NCBI GenBank assembly: GCA_035079385.1
Contig: JAVHKY010000027.1
Span: 1,922,001 to 1,986,000, forward strand
Length of the DNA stretch: 64,000 nucleotides
Direction of reading: 5' to 3'
Origin: Aspidiotus rigidus
Lineage: Eukaryota; Arthropoda; Insecta; Hemiptera; Diaspididae
In this document: piece by piece, positions 10,201 through 23,189 of the stretch
Numbering within the stretch: the stretch's first letter is position 1
How the letters are laid out: every line of letters begins with the position of its first letter
Position numbers and translations under genes: made by a program
The notes under the pieces: generated by a model
Seen by the model: only the letters and a program-made list of their open reading frames with translations
Told to the model about the DNA's origin: nothing
The model's database searches: none

Positions 10201-13200
10201 TTACAGAATAGTGGGAAATGAAATTTTTTATGAAGAGAAACTAATTGGAAGAATAAGGAAAGGTGAAAAATGGTACAGGTTTTTGCTCCTTACGGTGACA
10301 TTTGAACCACCGACCACCCGCGGGCGAGGCTGTTCGCTAGCAAAATCAAGCTCAAAGAGGAGAAAAAATTTGTGCGATTATTCACCTCTCCCAATCCACC
10401 TCGCAGAGCACATTTAGTTGAAATTTCTTCTTTTGCAAATATATAAAGAGAGCTTTCATTCTTGTGCATCGACATCTCGCACATTAACATTACTTGTACT
10501 TTGCGAGAACTCGATATGGATAAAATAAGAAATGTAACGTGTTGTTCATTGATTTAGCAATGGACCACTTGAAAAAAACCCTATGGATCAGAGGCGCAGC
10601 AAGGGCTCCCCCGCATGATGGAGGTAAATTTACTGAAACGTCAACGTAGGGTAAACGCCTAAGTTCACCACCACCAAGGTCAGCCAACAGCTTCAATTTA
10701 TACGCTAATCCGTAAGTAAAGGGAGTCACATACTCCTTCTCCATCTTTGTTATTAACTGACACGACTTCGCAGCCAAGAAAACTAAGTAAAGTTGAAGTG
10801 AAACCACCAAATGGTTCATGCGTTGAAAAAGTCAGAAAAAAAAACACAGCAAAAGATATACTATCATACGAATTACTTATAATCTTACGATGGAAGCATA
10901 TCGGAATCCTATCGAAATAAGTTCCGCTGATTCCAAAATTTGTTTAGCGCGAAATCAAAAACCACTACCATCATCAAGACAAAGTGATCGACGTAAAAAG
11001 TGAGTGTGAAATGAGTGTATTGTAACTGAATTTCTCAACAGGGCATTCCTCTTTTTTTTTAACATATTATAATATTATGACTGAAAACATACGCGATTAT
11101 CTTCGTTACGCTCGTTAAAAAGTTCATATTTTAGGAAACAGTGTATATAATGAACGACGAGATGTTTCTTTTTTGCCATCTCAGGCCACTACACACCATA
11201 TTTTCCAACGGTAAAATTACAAATTTACTAAAATTATATTCGACGACGATCACAACGGCAATAGCGATATTATTATAGCGTCATTATTGCTCAAGTAATA
11301 TTACTAAAAGTACGTATACACACACTCACCTCAAAAAGAGAGCTCGCTTTGGCAACGAATTTTATTTGACTTTCTTTAACTTATCGATTATTTTACTCGA
11401 CCTCTTTTTTCCTCTCCTTTTTCTCTTTCTCTCTCTCTCGCACGCGTATTTGAAAAGTCAATCTGGGAAAATTACAACAAACACCGCGTTATCAGATATA
11501 GAAATCCATTTTTTGTACTATACAGAAGGAAGCAAGTCGAGGAATTCATAGAGTATATAATTTGTAATTAAGTGATGCACAAGTTATTATACACTGTTTA
11601 CCTGATGTTTCTCCGTTCTCTTTTTTTGCCCCTTTTAGTACGTGCGTGCTTATTACGTGTATACGTCAACCAATTTTAAATTTTCAATAAAATGAGAAGC
11701 CTCGTGACAATATTATAAAGAAAGGAAGGGAAAAAATCCAATATAAACTTTCATATATTTTTGTAACGCATTAGTACGGGTTAGTCTTTATTGGCCAATA
11801 ATGGCAGTCGAAAATGCAGGACTATCTTGTACCAAGAAAGTACTACTCTCGTCAGTACATTACAGAGTAAGCTTCCAGCATTGATTGAATTACTAAATAA
11901 AGTCGTGTGTACACCCATTCTTCATGGACGTTTACCGACAGCAGGTTACACGTAAATACCCATTACGTAGAATGGTATATAGTAAAAAAAAGTAATGTAT
12001 GTATGTAGAAAATTTAATTGAATTTGATTTTCTTTTTTTTTTTCGTTCTTTTACGTTGACCGACCATCTCATTGAGACTCTCTTCTATAACGATCCAGCA
12101 GCCAATAACTTACATATTTTGTCTCACGCAAAAGAAAAAAGCAACCAAAAAGGGAAAATTCTCACCTCAAGAGATGCTGGTGGCAGTACAGCAATCAATC
12201 ATTCGAATGGCTGGATTTTCCAATTACCATCTATTTCATGCATTCTTCTCATAAATAATGTATTTCTCGAGAATTAAGGACTAGAGAAACATCTTTAAAA
12301 TATTTTCTTAAAAAACGTTTACTAACGTTTATTTTACCTATACGTCAATCGTTGCTAGTACCTCCCTCCCGAACACGAAAATGGGAAAAATGAGGAAGCC
12401 TAATTTGATTGATCAAAAACTGACAACAAATTTTCCTAGAATTTCTTTTTCTCCCACCCTGAAGAAAATTTACTTTACCACCGCTGCCTCTTCCACTCGC
12501 AATTGGAAATAGGAAGATGTGATTTTCTAAACCGTCAAAAATATTTCTCATTTCAATTCACCGACATAAATTTCCACATTCCTAAGACCTTCACGCCCCC
12601 TCCTCTCATCATGAATTTTTTAATTTTTCCAGGTCCCGTCATTTCATTTCGAAGAATATTTTAATTCTAGGATAGAATTCTTCCAACTTCGACATACATA
12701 TCATCGCTAGTGTCGATTTGAAAATTGAGGAAAAGGAAATGGTACATTCATGGGTGATCTAATGCTATTTAAATAAGATGAACGATGAAATTTCTTGTGA
12801 TTTCGACGGTAAAGCTGTTATAAAGAAGAAATTTCGTAGTCTAAAAATTCAATTAATTTTTTATACGGCTTTGTTTCTATAGAATACTCTCGAGATATAA
12901 AAATCTGTTATATCCTTGCATATTTCATCATTTTTTCAAGAGTTACTACTCACTTCGTTGTAAATTTTGGTTTTCGTAAAGGCGAATACGATCGGTAGAA
13001 AATTTCAAATAGAAACTCTAAAATAAATGTTGGGGACAGAAAAACGGAAAAGTCGTCGGTATTATAAAGGTGACGTGATAAACACGATCGTAAAATCTCT
13101 AACGACTACGTATTAACTTTTGTACTGACGTTTGTCCAGAATTCATTCAGGTAATATCAAATATGCGTCATGAAGTTAATGAGTACTGATAAATTTAATA

Positions 13201-13990
13201 AGATTCAGACTTCCGGAAACGATTCATTTTACTAGTCAGAGATATTTTAGAACAGTGGTGTAGCGAGGAGATGTCATAGGGGTCAATACCTCCCTGAACT
13301 AAAAATTTGTTCCAAAATATCATCAAAATTTTCAGAATGATAAAATTCTGTTTCTACCTCTCTCAAAAATTTTCAGACATCCACCATTTGAGAAAACGAA
13401 ACGAGATCATTTTGATCGAAAAAATTTCGCTTTTTCTAAAAATTCGTAATATTTTCTCTCTAAAGTTAAAATTTCCCACAATAGAAGTTTTGACGCAGTC
13501 TGATAGCGATTTAGCTTTCTTAAAATAATTTCATATGTATATACACATATTCAAAAAAATTATTCGTGTATTTGAACGAAGTAAAAAAGTCACAGGAATA
13601 ATGCAATTTTAATCGTAGAGTAGTAAAGATGTTTTGCACTCTCGACGACGAGGCGAGGCGTCAATGCTTTCGAAGTAAATAGAAACGTCGAAATTAGATT
13701 AGGCACGGTTCTAAATAGATATTTTCGTTTTGGTACGAAATTCGAGATATAATCCAAATTACTATACGTCTCGATAGTAGCGTAATCTCTGAAGTCAATA
13801 CAAACGTATAATTTACGTTCATCATCACGCCATCGTGATTCCGATCAAAAGAATCTCATACCTCCTCGAAATTCATTAGGTACTGTATTATCGTCATTAT
13901 ACGTCGTCAAGAAGTATGAAGAAAAAGCAATCACTCATTATCATCGTTAAGACCCAGATTGCTTTAATGCTAATTTGCAACGGACGGCAC
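7225..13990. other. Repeat-rich stretch without supported genes
   Basis: No convincing exon. Contents noted: a CGAAACGTCGGTTCAC word like the Penelope terminus at about 8737-8755; a diverged copy of the 178-bp repeat at about 9690-9770; two short plus-strand open frames (about 10070-10191 and 10184-10290, the second with RIVGNEIFYEEKLIGRIRKG) of unknown origin. This stretch would be intron or 3' part of the CMIP-like gene if that gene continues leftward. Confidence 0.4.
8710..8800 (+). mobile_element. Possible Penelope-like terminal remnant
   Basis: CCGTCGAAACGTCGGTTCAC resembles the GGTATCGAAACGTCGCTTC core of the 7131-7224 repeat in the same orientation, preceded by ATGATT. Only this short core matches, so the call is tentative. 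Confidence 0.3.
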
Positions 13991-14053
13991 TTAGTGAACT
14001 AAAGGACCATCATCAGTATAAGCAGTAAAATTTAAAAATTTCATATTACTTAC

Positions 14054-14974
14054 GTTTCTCGGATAGATTTTCGTATCTCCCAGGTAGAGATGGTGTGATT
14101 CGAAGTGGCGCAAGAATTTGAAACTCAATATCTTACTAATGACCGTACGAGTGTGGTCTAAATAGCAGATTTGTACGTCGCCTTCTCTGATAAGTTTAAA
14201 GCGCGGCCCAATCGGGTTGAGATTGGCGCAGGATGATGCCCAAGCGTACACATCCGCGTTTGGTTCCTGAAAGCAATCCTGCCCGCAGCCTCCGTTCGCT
14301 TTCACTACTTCACCCACCTGACCAGTCAATATATGGTGGCTGTTGGGTGCGTCCAAACTATTCTGTAATGCGTATTTCATCATTAACGACTTTCGCCGCC
14401 TATTCTCACCCCATCTATTGGTGTCTGCAGCTAGAGGTAATTCGCTATCATCGACTTTTTTGTTGACGGTCTCTGGACTCGAGTTTTCTTCACGTTCGGT
14501 ACTGTCCTCCTCTGTATCAAATTCACTGCTAACGTTCTCGTTCTCTTCGGGGCTCGCCGGCAAAGACGCAATATCTACCGTCTCCGTGGACGTAACCTCG
14601 CACCGATCGCTATCAGGCGCAAGTGCGTCCGAAAAAATGCAACATTCGTCTTTCGTATCCGACAAATTCAAAGAGGGTGGATCGCTTTGCTGGTGCTCAT
14701 CTGCGATACCTGTTGACGGTGTTAGTTGGTCACTACTACTGCACTCATCATTGCTGCTGCTAGACGACGTAGGACTACCACCAGTGCTGGTATTGGCACT
14801 GCTACTATTACTATCGCACGTCTTCTCGGTGACTATTTCGGGTGTGCACAGCCACAAATCCGGTTTCGACGTAATGCACGTCACGACACTTTCCTCGTTC
14901 TTATACAATACGTCCGAGGTTTCCCTCTTCTTCACTAACTCCGGAGCAAGTTCAACGGCGCAAGGACTTTGCAT
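14054..14974 (-). CDS. CMIP: CMIP-like (c-Maf-inducing protein) gene, first coding exon
   Basis: Seen: a 307-codon exon starting at ATG 14974, with an in-frame TAA a few codons upstream, and ending at 14054 just before a consensus donor GTAAGT (minus strand 14053-14048). Residues 258-307 (RFKLIREGDVQICYLDHTRT... SKFLR-like ...HHLYLGD) align closely with the start of the PH-like region of vertebrate CMIP (RYKLLQEGDIQVC, SKILTSKFLRRWEPHHLTL). The first 257 residues are low complexity: a Ser/Thr/Gly run near 55-80, acidic stretches near 140-165, and a basic RRRK patch near 190. They are much longer than the human leader. A TTTTACAG acceptor ending at 15014 suggests the exon starts at 15013 with a short 5'UTR. 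Known of the family: CMIP is a cytoplasmic adaptor with a PH-like domain and leucine-rich repeats, implicated in signalling. The exon ends in phase 0. Later exons were searched for to the left by eye and not found, so the gene is partial here. Confidence is high for the family, lower for the exact start. Confidence 0.92.
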
Positions 14975-15000
14975 GTCAAAGAACGATTATTGATGCCGTC

Positions 15001-15160
15001 ACCGCGCTGGCGTCTGTAAAACATGATAATAAACACTTACACGTTAATAAGTAACGAAAAATGACGACCTCGCCAAATCAATACCGTATAGCGAACGATC
15101 TAGTCTACCGTATAAGTTGAAAGTACGTTAGGAATAATACGCGAAACGTCTGCACTCTCG
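15001..15160 (-). promoter_or_regulatory. CMIP-like 5' flank with candidate splice acceptor
   Basis: On the minus strand a tract ending TGTTTTACAG abuts position 15013, forty bases before the CMIP start codon. It looks like a 3' splice site, so at least one non-coding exon and the promoter probably lie to the right. I could not identify that exon. Confidence 0.4.
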
Positions 15161-16129
15161 TTAGGTCTAAAACCTACTATGCACACATGTACGAGAACAC
15201 ATTCGCTAAAAAGCGCTCTATTTACGAATAAGAAATAATGGGGGAAAATATGTGAAACGGAAAGGAGCGGCTAACACGAATGCGTGATTACAAGGGAAAC
15301 ACACTCAGGTAACAGCAGACGTCATAGGAAATCGAACATTGTAAGCTTATGTAGTATCACCGTACCACCAAAATTGATGATTAACAAGTACCATATGAGT
15401 AATCGGATTTTCTAGCAAGAAGTTGATATGATCTGCGGGTACATTAACTATCCCATCAGGAGCTCCGTCAAAATATTTTTCAATATCAAGAAACAAGTGC
15501 AACGTTTGGCATGATAATTAATACATTGAATCTTTCGTCAAATTTTTATGAAAAGACCATTTCAAAGGAAAACGTATCCAGGATTGTCGTAAACTGTAAT
15601 TTATTCCATTAAGATGACCTTTTTTGGTTAATCTAAAGATGACAATTAATCTCACCTTTCTCTCCTTCCTTTTTTGTGGCTAATGACTCAAGCCTCTTAT
15701 TCTTAGTTAGCCCGCAGTATTCTCGAGGTAAGACCGATCTCAAGAACTTCCTCGTTTCAACTTCAATCAAGTACACAGGTGATACGAGTGCAAGCTGGAG
15801 AGTGAAATAAATAGAGAAACAATTTTCGTTTGAATCGTTAGTCATTGTAAGATGTTTCATATTGAAACTCGTTACTTATAGGTATCCAGGTAGACAGACA
15901 GCACATAAAAAGTTACAACGGAGAATGCATTCAAATCGCAGGCTCGTGACTCACAGAAAGGACTAGAATTTCGTATGCTTTTCCTCGTTTTCATGAAATA
16001 AATGCCATGAATTGGGCATGTATAAAATACGTTGCAAACAAAATAGAAACAGGGTAGTTTTTAATCCCCGAATACCAAATGAGTGAGCATTTTTATACCT
16101 GTTTACTTAGCGCTGTTCCATCTATAATC
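15161..16129. other. Non-coding stretch
   Basis: No exon with splice support was found. It probably belongs to the upstream part (intron or 5' flank) of the CMIP-like gene. Confidence 0.4.
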
Positions 16130-16780
16130 TCATGGAGGTCCATGTCCCCAGCCCCCCCCCCCATTTTTGAATTTCGCAATGTGACCAATAACATAATTCT
16201 GTTCACATTTTGTTAAATTTTGTTCAGAAGATTTTAAATTTTGTTCACACACCGTTTTTCCGTCACATAAATTTAAAATTTGAGGGGGAGGAGGGACTGG
16301 AGAGATGCAACTCTCCAACTCTGAATTTCGGGTTCAAACGAATGTCATAATATTGTTCAGCAAATTTTAAATTTTGTTCACCTACAGTTTATCCGCTATA
16401 TACATTTCAATTTGGTCAGCAACCATCAAATTTTGTTCCCTACTTATCTTCTTGCTACAAACACTTCAATTCTGGGTGGAGGCTGGAGAACTATAGCCCT
16501 CTCATCTTTGAATTTAGGTTGGAAATTGGTGTCATAATTGTTCAACTTTATTCAGAAAACATTGAATTTTGTGCAGTCATCATTTCCTCACTGCATACTT
16601 TAATATCTTGGTACCCACAGATATCTACACTCTGCCCGTCCCTCATTGAATTTTCAGTCAAAATTCATCCATCATTCACTCACATTTTATATTCAGCAAC
16701 CCACAGAATTGAAATTCTCCCCCCCCCCCTTTCCTTCTCACTTTTGAACATAAATCCTTCAGTCCATTCAATTTTGAAGG
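16130..16780. repeat. Diverged tandem repeat, about 170-190 bp period
   Basis: Successive blocks share the order TGGAG..., a C- or CTCT-rich word, TGAATTT.GG, GTCATAAT.TTGTTCA, AATTTTGTTCA/GTGCAG and a TCCGCTATA/TCCTCACTGC-like word. Examples start near 16130, 16300 and 16480. Copies are well diverged and interrupted by C-runs (16151-16161 and 16720-16729). Confidence 0.55.
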
Positions 16781-16819
16781 CCTCCTCCCAATTGGAATAG
16801 AATTTCAAGGTCCCAGTGG

Positions 16820-17060
16820 ATTAAACTATTTGTGCTAAGGTTGTACTGGATTGTGACGTCAAGTTTTAAGAGAGAACCTATTGAATGGATATCTTTTTGA
16901 AAATTCGTCCCGCTGGTTATCGTCCGGCAAAAGCTAACCTACCCCAATAAAGAGCATTTCTCCAGTTTGAAAGTTCTGTAGCGGGAAGATCGTAAGTGAA
17001 CAAAATTTAAACAAAATTATGACACTTGTCACAACGCAAAGTTCCGAGATAAGGGGTTAC
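16820..17060. repeat. Interspersed repeat, copy 1 (unclassified)
   Basis: The CCGGCAAAAGCTAACCTACC segment (about 16922-16941) matches CCGGCAAAAATTGACCTACC near 63857, and the flanking text aligns loosely over about 200 bp. See the copies at 58430 and 63360. Confidence 0.45.
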
Positions 17061-20000
17061 CTTCACCCCTCCTTCTCTACCGTAATACTCGGATGTGGGT
17101 TCGTCCGTTCGTCTGGCCTTTAGATCTATGAGACTTATTGTCCGCCGTTTGTTTGTAAATTTATTCATTCACTCAATGGTGTGCTGCTCCGTCGGTACGA
17201 AACACGTGTTTTTTAGTAAAAAATGTCATCAAATTTCATCAAATTATTAATTCGTTACGCGATTGTAATTCTCTTTCTTAATTTAAGAAAAACATTGATA
17301 CGAAACGTTCCAGCAGATCAATTTGAGATTAAATTTCATGTATTTTAATAAAAGGGTTCGCAGGTAATGTGACAATTGAACAATCATAGTATGATGCAGT
17401 TCGTATCATTCCAGAAATGAAGTTTGAAAGTTCTCATCAGCTTTTTTAGAATATTGAACATTCGACTATTCTTACCATGGCATTAATTCTCTTCCGAGTG
17501 AATAAACATTTTTGCGCATAAATGGGGACACGAGAGGAATGTGAAAATCGATACACGAGTGAAAATTTGAATCTTGAATCACAATTTTACGTAGAACACG
17601 AGTGAATCTCTGATTGCTTATATAATCACAAAAAAAATGTTGGTGTCTCAGATTAGCATGTATTTACGCGACAATAGTAAAAATTGTTTGCTTAACCCTG
17701 TTTCAGCAAATTTTGATCGTACAAAAAATGACGGTCCGACTTTATTTAGACCTACGGACCTAATTGCTGGGTGGGCGTCGCATCATGATGCGTTATGCAT
17801 ACTAAAAATACTGATATACTGTACGGTAGGGGGGGAAAGAGGGAACGATCGAAAGAGAGACAGTCGACAGGCAAGAAATACGATGACGACGACGTCGAAA
17901 CGAGAACGGAACGTCCACTAAACGCGTGTACTCAAAGAAACAAAAACAGTTTTTAAACTGATAATGCATATCAGAAACGCCGTTTGAACGCTACCGGAAC
18001 CGGCATTACGAGTACATAATTATACGATGTAAAAATACTTGCTAACACCCACACGTCGCTCAGATAAAATTGCAAGTTGGAAGAAAAAAAGATTGATTCT
18101 TTTCCTTACAACTTGACAGAAAGTTATTCATGTAGGCATGAAATCTTTCTCTCTTTCAAGAATTATCAGAAGATTTTCAATGATAATGCCCAAGGTCAAA
18201 ATTGTTTGTTTCATACTGTTTAAAAAGTATACAAATTTGCCTATAGATTTTAATGAAATAGTTCAAGGCATGGTTCGAGTAGACATAGGTACAAGTAACT
18301 TATTCCGAGGAAGCTCTTAATTAAGATTAAGCCGAAAAGATTCTAGAAAAAGCTTCCAGGGAAGACCTTCAAGTGGAGCTCTCTTGTAAGTTTCAAGGAG
18401 CAAAAATATTGTTACTTTTCTCATATATTATAAAAGAATGATTCCTATAGTTCGATGGTCTTCATCCATACGAAAGAAATTATGTCAAGAGAATTAATTT
18501 TTAGTAGATCTTGGCAAGAGAGAGGGCTTTTAACGTTCCTACAGGAGAGTTTTCTTAAGCCTAGGATTCGAACAGAACATTAAAAAAAAGGACGATTTAA
18601 AAACCGAATTTGACTACAACAGAGAAGAGACATCAATAAGAATGAAAACTATGAAAACGTTCTTGGAAAATCACATGACTGGATCTTAAAATAACCAAAA
18701 AGTTACATACTCGTATAATTCACACGTGTTTCATTTTTTTGATAACGCGGATTTAGATACAGTAATTTTTAGCGGAAAAGCAGCGTTCCTGGTGACCACC
18801 ATTATCATTCCGCCACGAGAAAGAACTCATTTTTACGGATATGTAGAAACTGTAGCAATAAAATATACCATATTTCTGCGTATATTATTTTGTCGTTCAA
18901 AATATCATCAACTAAATAATGGAATATGACAGTGAACGTGAGTTAATACACAACCGAAGAAATATCGCTGAAAACAAAAACATTTGTCTTCATATTTGTA
19001 CAACTTCGATATCTTCTCACAAATATAGTCGAAAAAGAATGAAGTATACATTTTTATTTCAAACTAGAAAAACTTTCCTCGATCGTCTTTACCTCTAACA
19101 GAAATATAAGCCATGGACACGGAAAGAAGAAAAAAGGTTGAAGAATAAGCTGACGAAAATCATCTCTTTCCTTCAGTAATACGAAATAACGAAATATTTC
19201 TAGAAATATTTTCGACATTAGAATTAACACTTCACGGTACACTGTTCGCTATTTTCTAATGTCGCGTACAATTTTTCTCCAGTTCGCATATGAATACGTG
19301 AGAAGCGCTTAAATCGAAAATACTCCGTCATCGACGCATTATTTTCTCTATCCTTATAAGTTTAGATTTGATATGATCCTCAGATATTCTAACGACGTAA
19401 ATAAATAGGATGGCACTCGCGCGACGCGAGAAGAAACAGCTGTCAGCTCTGATCCCCGCCAGCTATAAATTCGACGGAGTGTGTAAAACTATTTGGGAAA
19501 TACAAACAAAAATGCTAAAAATTATCTTTTCGAGTTTGATTGACGTAATTTACCCTCTCTTTTGAATTCTTTTAATCAATACCTCTTCGAATGTACAGAA
19601 ATATCGAACATTAGACAAATACCATACTCGGAAGCCATCAACCTACAATGCTCTTCCCCTCTCAGAACCGCCGACCTCCTAGCATCCAAAAATCTTTCAA
19701 TGTTTCCACACATTTTCAAAGTTTCATACCCACCTCCTTCCACCAACATTTTTAATTCAATTTTTCAAATTCTCCTTCGAGGTAAGCCCCAGTAACCATC
19801 CTCTTTCCAACCCATTTTTTAAAATTTGATTTTACTCGTCATAAATTTTAAAGAGCCCCTATAGACTGAATTCAAACTCGGCACCAGTCCTGACAAAGGA
19901 ATGTTTTCACTATATCTTTCTTTTCTCTCAACCTCTCATTTGTTTCTTTTTTTCTTTCTCCTCTTAGTATTTATTTTTTTGTAACAGTGGTTGGATGTAT

Positions 20001-22578
20001 AAGAAGAAAAAAAAAAAAACTAGCAAAACTCAGCGTAAAAAATTTTTAGGAAGGTGGTCGATTAATGAAATATCGACTGTAACAAAACAGAAGACAGGTT
20101 TTCTTGTCAGTAAAGAACGAGAGTCGTGGAAGAAATTTAATGAGAACGGACAAGAACGTTACATGTTTTTATATACATACTTTTTTTCTTTTTTTATTGA
20201 TATTTTGATATTTTAAGTGTACAAAGGGAAAGAGAATACTTTCAACCTCTATACGCAGGCTTAGTATACCATATTACCAGGAGTAATAATTTCAACAAAA
20301 TGAATAGATAAATACCTACAAGATTCCTAATTTTTTCCCTCACTCACACATGGGGATAAATTTGAATTCTTTATTACAATAATTCGTCGGTGTCAGGAAA
20401 TTTGTCCGAGCAAAAATTGACCAACAGAAAAGAGTCACTCGAGAAATTAAGCAATGACGAAAGTTGTCAACGTGAAAATTATAAGTGCGAAAAAAAGTCG
20501 TTTGAGAAATTAGGCAATAACGAAATTTTACAGCATAAAAAAAAATAGAACTTCGTGTCATTCGTAATTTTACTCTCGATAAGCTCGAATAAATCCAGTA
20601 CGTTGAACATAATAATAGAAATCGAAAATTCCTGTTACTGAATGATATTATTCGTGCGTATTAACGACTGTAATTTTATCACACGGTATACAGGAAGGAA
20701 GATGATGTTAATACCACCATAGAATAAGAGTAATGCGTTTCGCTTAATCTTTGCATTTTTACTTCACAAAATTATTTGTCATCACAGGCCAGGACAAATT
20801 ATTCACCCAATTTTTTCCATGAAGAGGAGGATGACGTCGACAGTAAAGAAGACTACTCCTTAACTTATGTAAGGGGTATCGCTCACAATCTCATTAATTA
20901 AGATTTATACAATATAGAATACTTTTTTAATTTAGAACATTTCAATTTTCCAGAATTTATATTTTTTCTAAGACTCAAATTTTGTAACGTCTAAATTTCG
21001 TCATGTCCAAGTTTCGCACGATTAAATTTTGCAATATCTAAATTTCGCCATGTTAAAATTTCGTACGTTCATTTTTCAGCAATCACAAATTTTCTGTCGG
21101 TCAATTTTTGGTGTTCCCTTTTCTCTAGGTCAATTTTCGCTCGGATAAATTTCATAGACTCAATTCATCTGTTATAATATATAATTTAAAAAATTAAAAG
21201 GAGGAGAATTCCGAGGGAAGGAGAAAGAATTTTGAGAAATAAGAAGCAAGAAAAAAAAAAGATTTCCTCAGAATAGACGAAAACGGATTTTTTAGATTTA
21301 CACAAAATGGAACCGTAGTACTCTAGTAATTTCAACTCTTGACGGCAAAAAACCATTAAGTTTATATTTGTTAAGTAAAGGAACACATTTTAGTCTGCAA
21401 TAGGCCCACAAGGAAATCATTGATGAATGTACTGCAAACATTTATAGGGTAGATCATTTGAGTTCCTTGAAAGACGGACTATCATATACAACAATTTTTC
21501 CCATCAATGGAAACTGGAACATAATATTGTCGATGGGTTATTGATTGGTTCTTAGAACTTTAAAAAATATTTCACACTAAGCCCAACACCTCTGAACGAA
21601 GAAGCTCCAAACTTACTCTATTTTTTAAAATATGATTTCGTCCATTGGGTTTAAGGCATTTGTTCCATATGTGTGACTGATGGATAAGCAAACAAGCTAT
21701 GGAAAATTGAGTTCATGAGGAAAGTCTCAATTCATCACAAATTCCCCAAACTTCTTCCTGCCCATAGTCCCATACATAAAACCCTTCTGCAATTAAAATT
21801 TTTCCATCTTCAAGGAAAGCATCTTCAATGGATATAAAAGTCGGGCCTTTTTATAAAGATCATAATTTGCGTGGCAAGCTCACCAATATTGTAATAAAAT
21901 TGTTTTCAATTTTCCATTCGAACGAGGCTGATGAAAATTGCTATAATCATAGCAAAACAATCCGGTTCAGTGTAGTCTTTGGGCACGAAATTTCTTAATT
22001 ACAAGTACATATAGCGTCATCGTAAGATAATTTTTATAAACAATTCGTAAAACAGGTTTACCTATGAGGGCGTACATTTTTGCTGTTCAATTTTTGCATT
22101 TCGTTAATATACGTACACGTAGACATTTTTATACTCAGTCTCTACGTTTCTGGTTTGTCTCATATCTAAAATTCATTTTTCTCATCGTCAACTCGATTAT
22201 CAACTAAACTCAGAACGGATGTATGAGTAAGGATTTCGACATTATCAAACAAAGAAGATAATTTTTTCATCGTTCAGCAAAAATTATAAACTCATCAATA
22301 CTTGAAGTGTCTCAAAAATTTTCTCTAAATGAAAACTGCATGCAATATTTCGAATGTGATACTATCTACCAATTACAAGCTTTTTGAAAAATATCTCAAC
22401 ATATTCTTACGTAAACATTATTTTAGTGATAGCTAGTTTATTTAGCTTATGAAAAAAACTCCTAAATTTCTTACTTTTGAATATTTCCCAGTAAGTCATC
22501 TCTCGTCTTTCTTGTCCTGAACTTATTCATAATAAGTATCTCATTCTTATTTTTTACGATAAACATAAAGGCAAAGAA

Positions 22579-22580
<2 letters not shown>
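17061..22580. other. AT-rich stretch without supported genes
   Basis: Only short isolated frames. Local repetition: two units with GAGAAATTAAGCAATGACGA / GAGAAATTAGGCAATAACGA at about 20431 and 20503, and a run of imperfect 17-18-bp units containing AAATTTCG/AAATTTTG at about 20970-21070. Confidence 0.4.

Positions 22581-22581
<1 letters not shown>

Positions 22582-22659
<78 letters not shown>
22582..22659. repeat. (AT)n microsatellite
   Basis: About 78 bases of uninterrupted AT dinucleotide, just upstream of the LINE fragment. Confidence 0.97.
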
Positions 22660-22663
<4 letters not shown>

Positions 22664-23189
22664 ACAATACATTTTTTCTTCATTTACACACCTAAAGTGA
22701 TTTTCAAAATTAATCTTCTCTCCCATCATAAAATACTCCGGAATGGTCAAATTCTAATGATTAACATTAAATGTGATCTCCAACAAATGACTCGTCCAAT
22801 GTTTGTTGACTACCTCTTCATTAATTCAGTTTAGCACAGCAGTTGGCCTCGCAACAACTCTAGTTTAGGTTTACTCGCTACAACCATTTTTTACAATAAC
22901 TGTTCTTCTTCAATTCAGACATACCTGTTTTCCATATACTATTAGAGCATAGTACAATCACTCCAAGACTAAGTCGGAAGTGTCGCTGAGAAGCTGAATT
23001 ATAAGTCTCCTATCGTCGGTCTATTCTCTCCTCCAATTTTCTGATTTACTTATTCCAAGTTCCTAAACATTCCTTACTCAGTCGATCATTACATCAATCC
23101 GATCTTCTTAAGTCATCCAACAAAACATATCCGCACACACACCTAGAAAATTTTGTCAACCGAAAAATTAAACCAAACTCTCAATCATC

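Noticed and set aside
14343..14993. 216-codon plus-strand frame opposite the CMIP-like exon
   Set aside because: Serine/leucine-rich antisense shadow of the CMIP coding exon.
22471..22750. Minus frames with long Tyr-Ile runs
   Set aside because: Translation of the (AT)n microsatellite.
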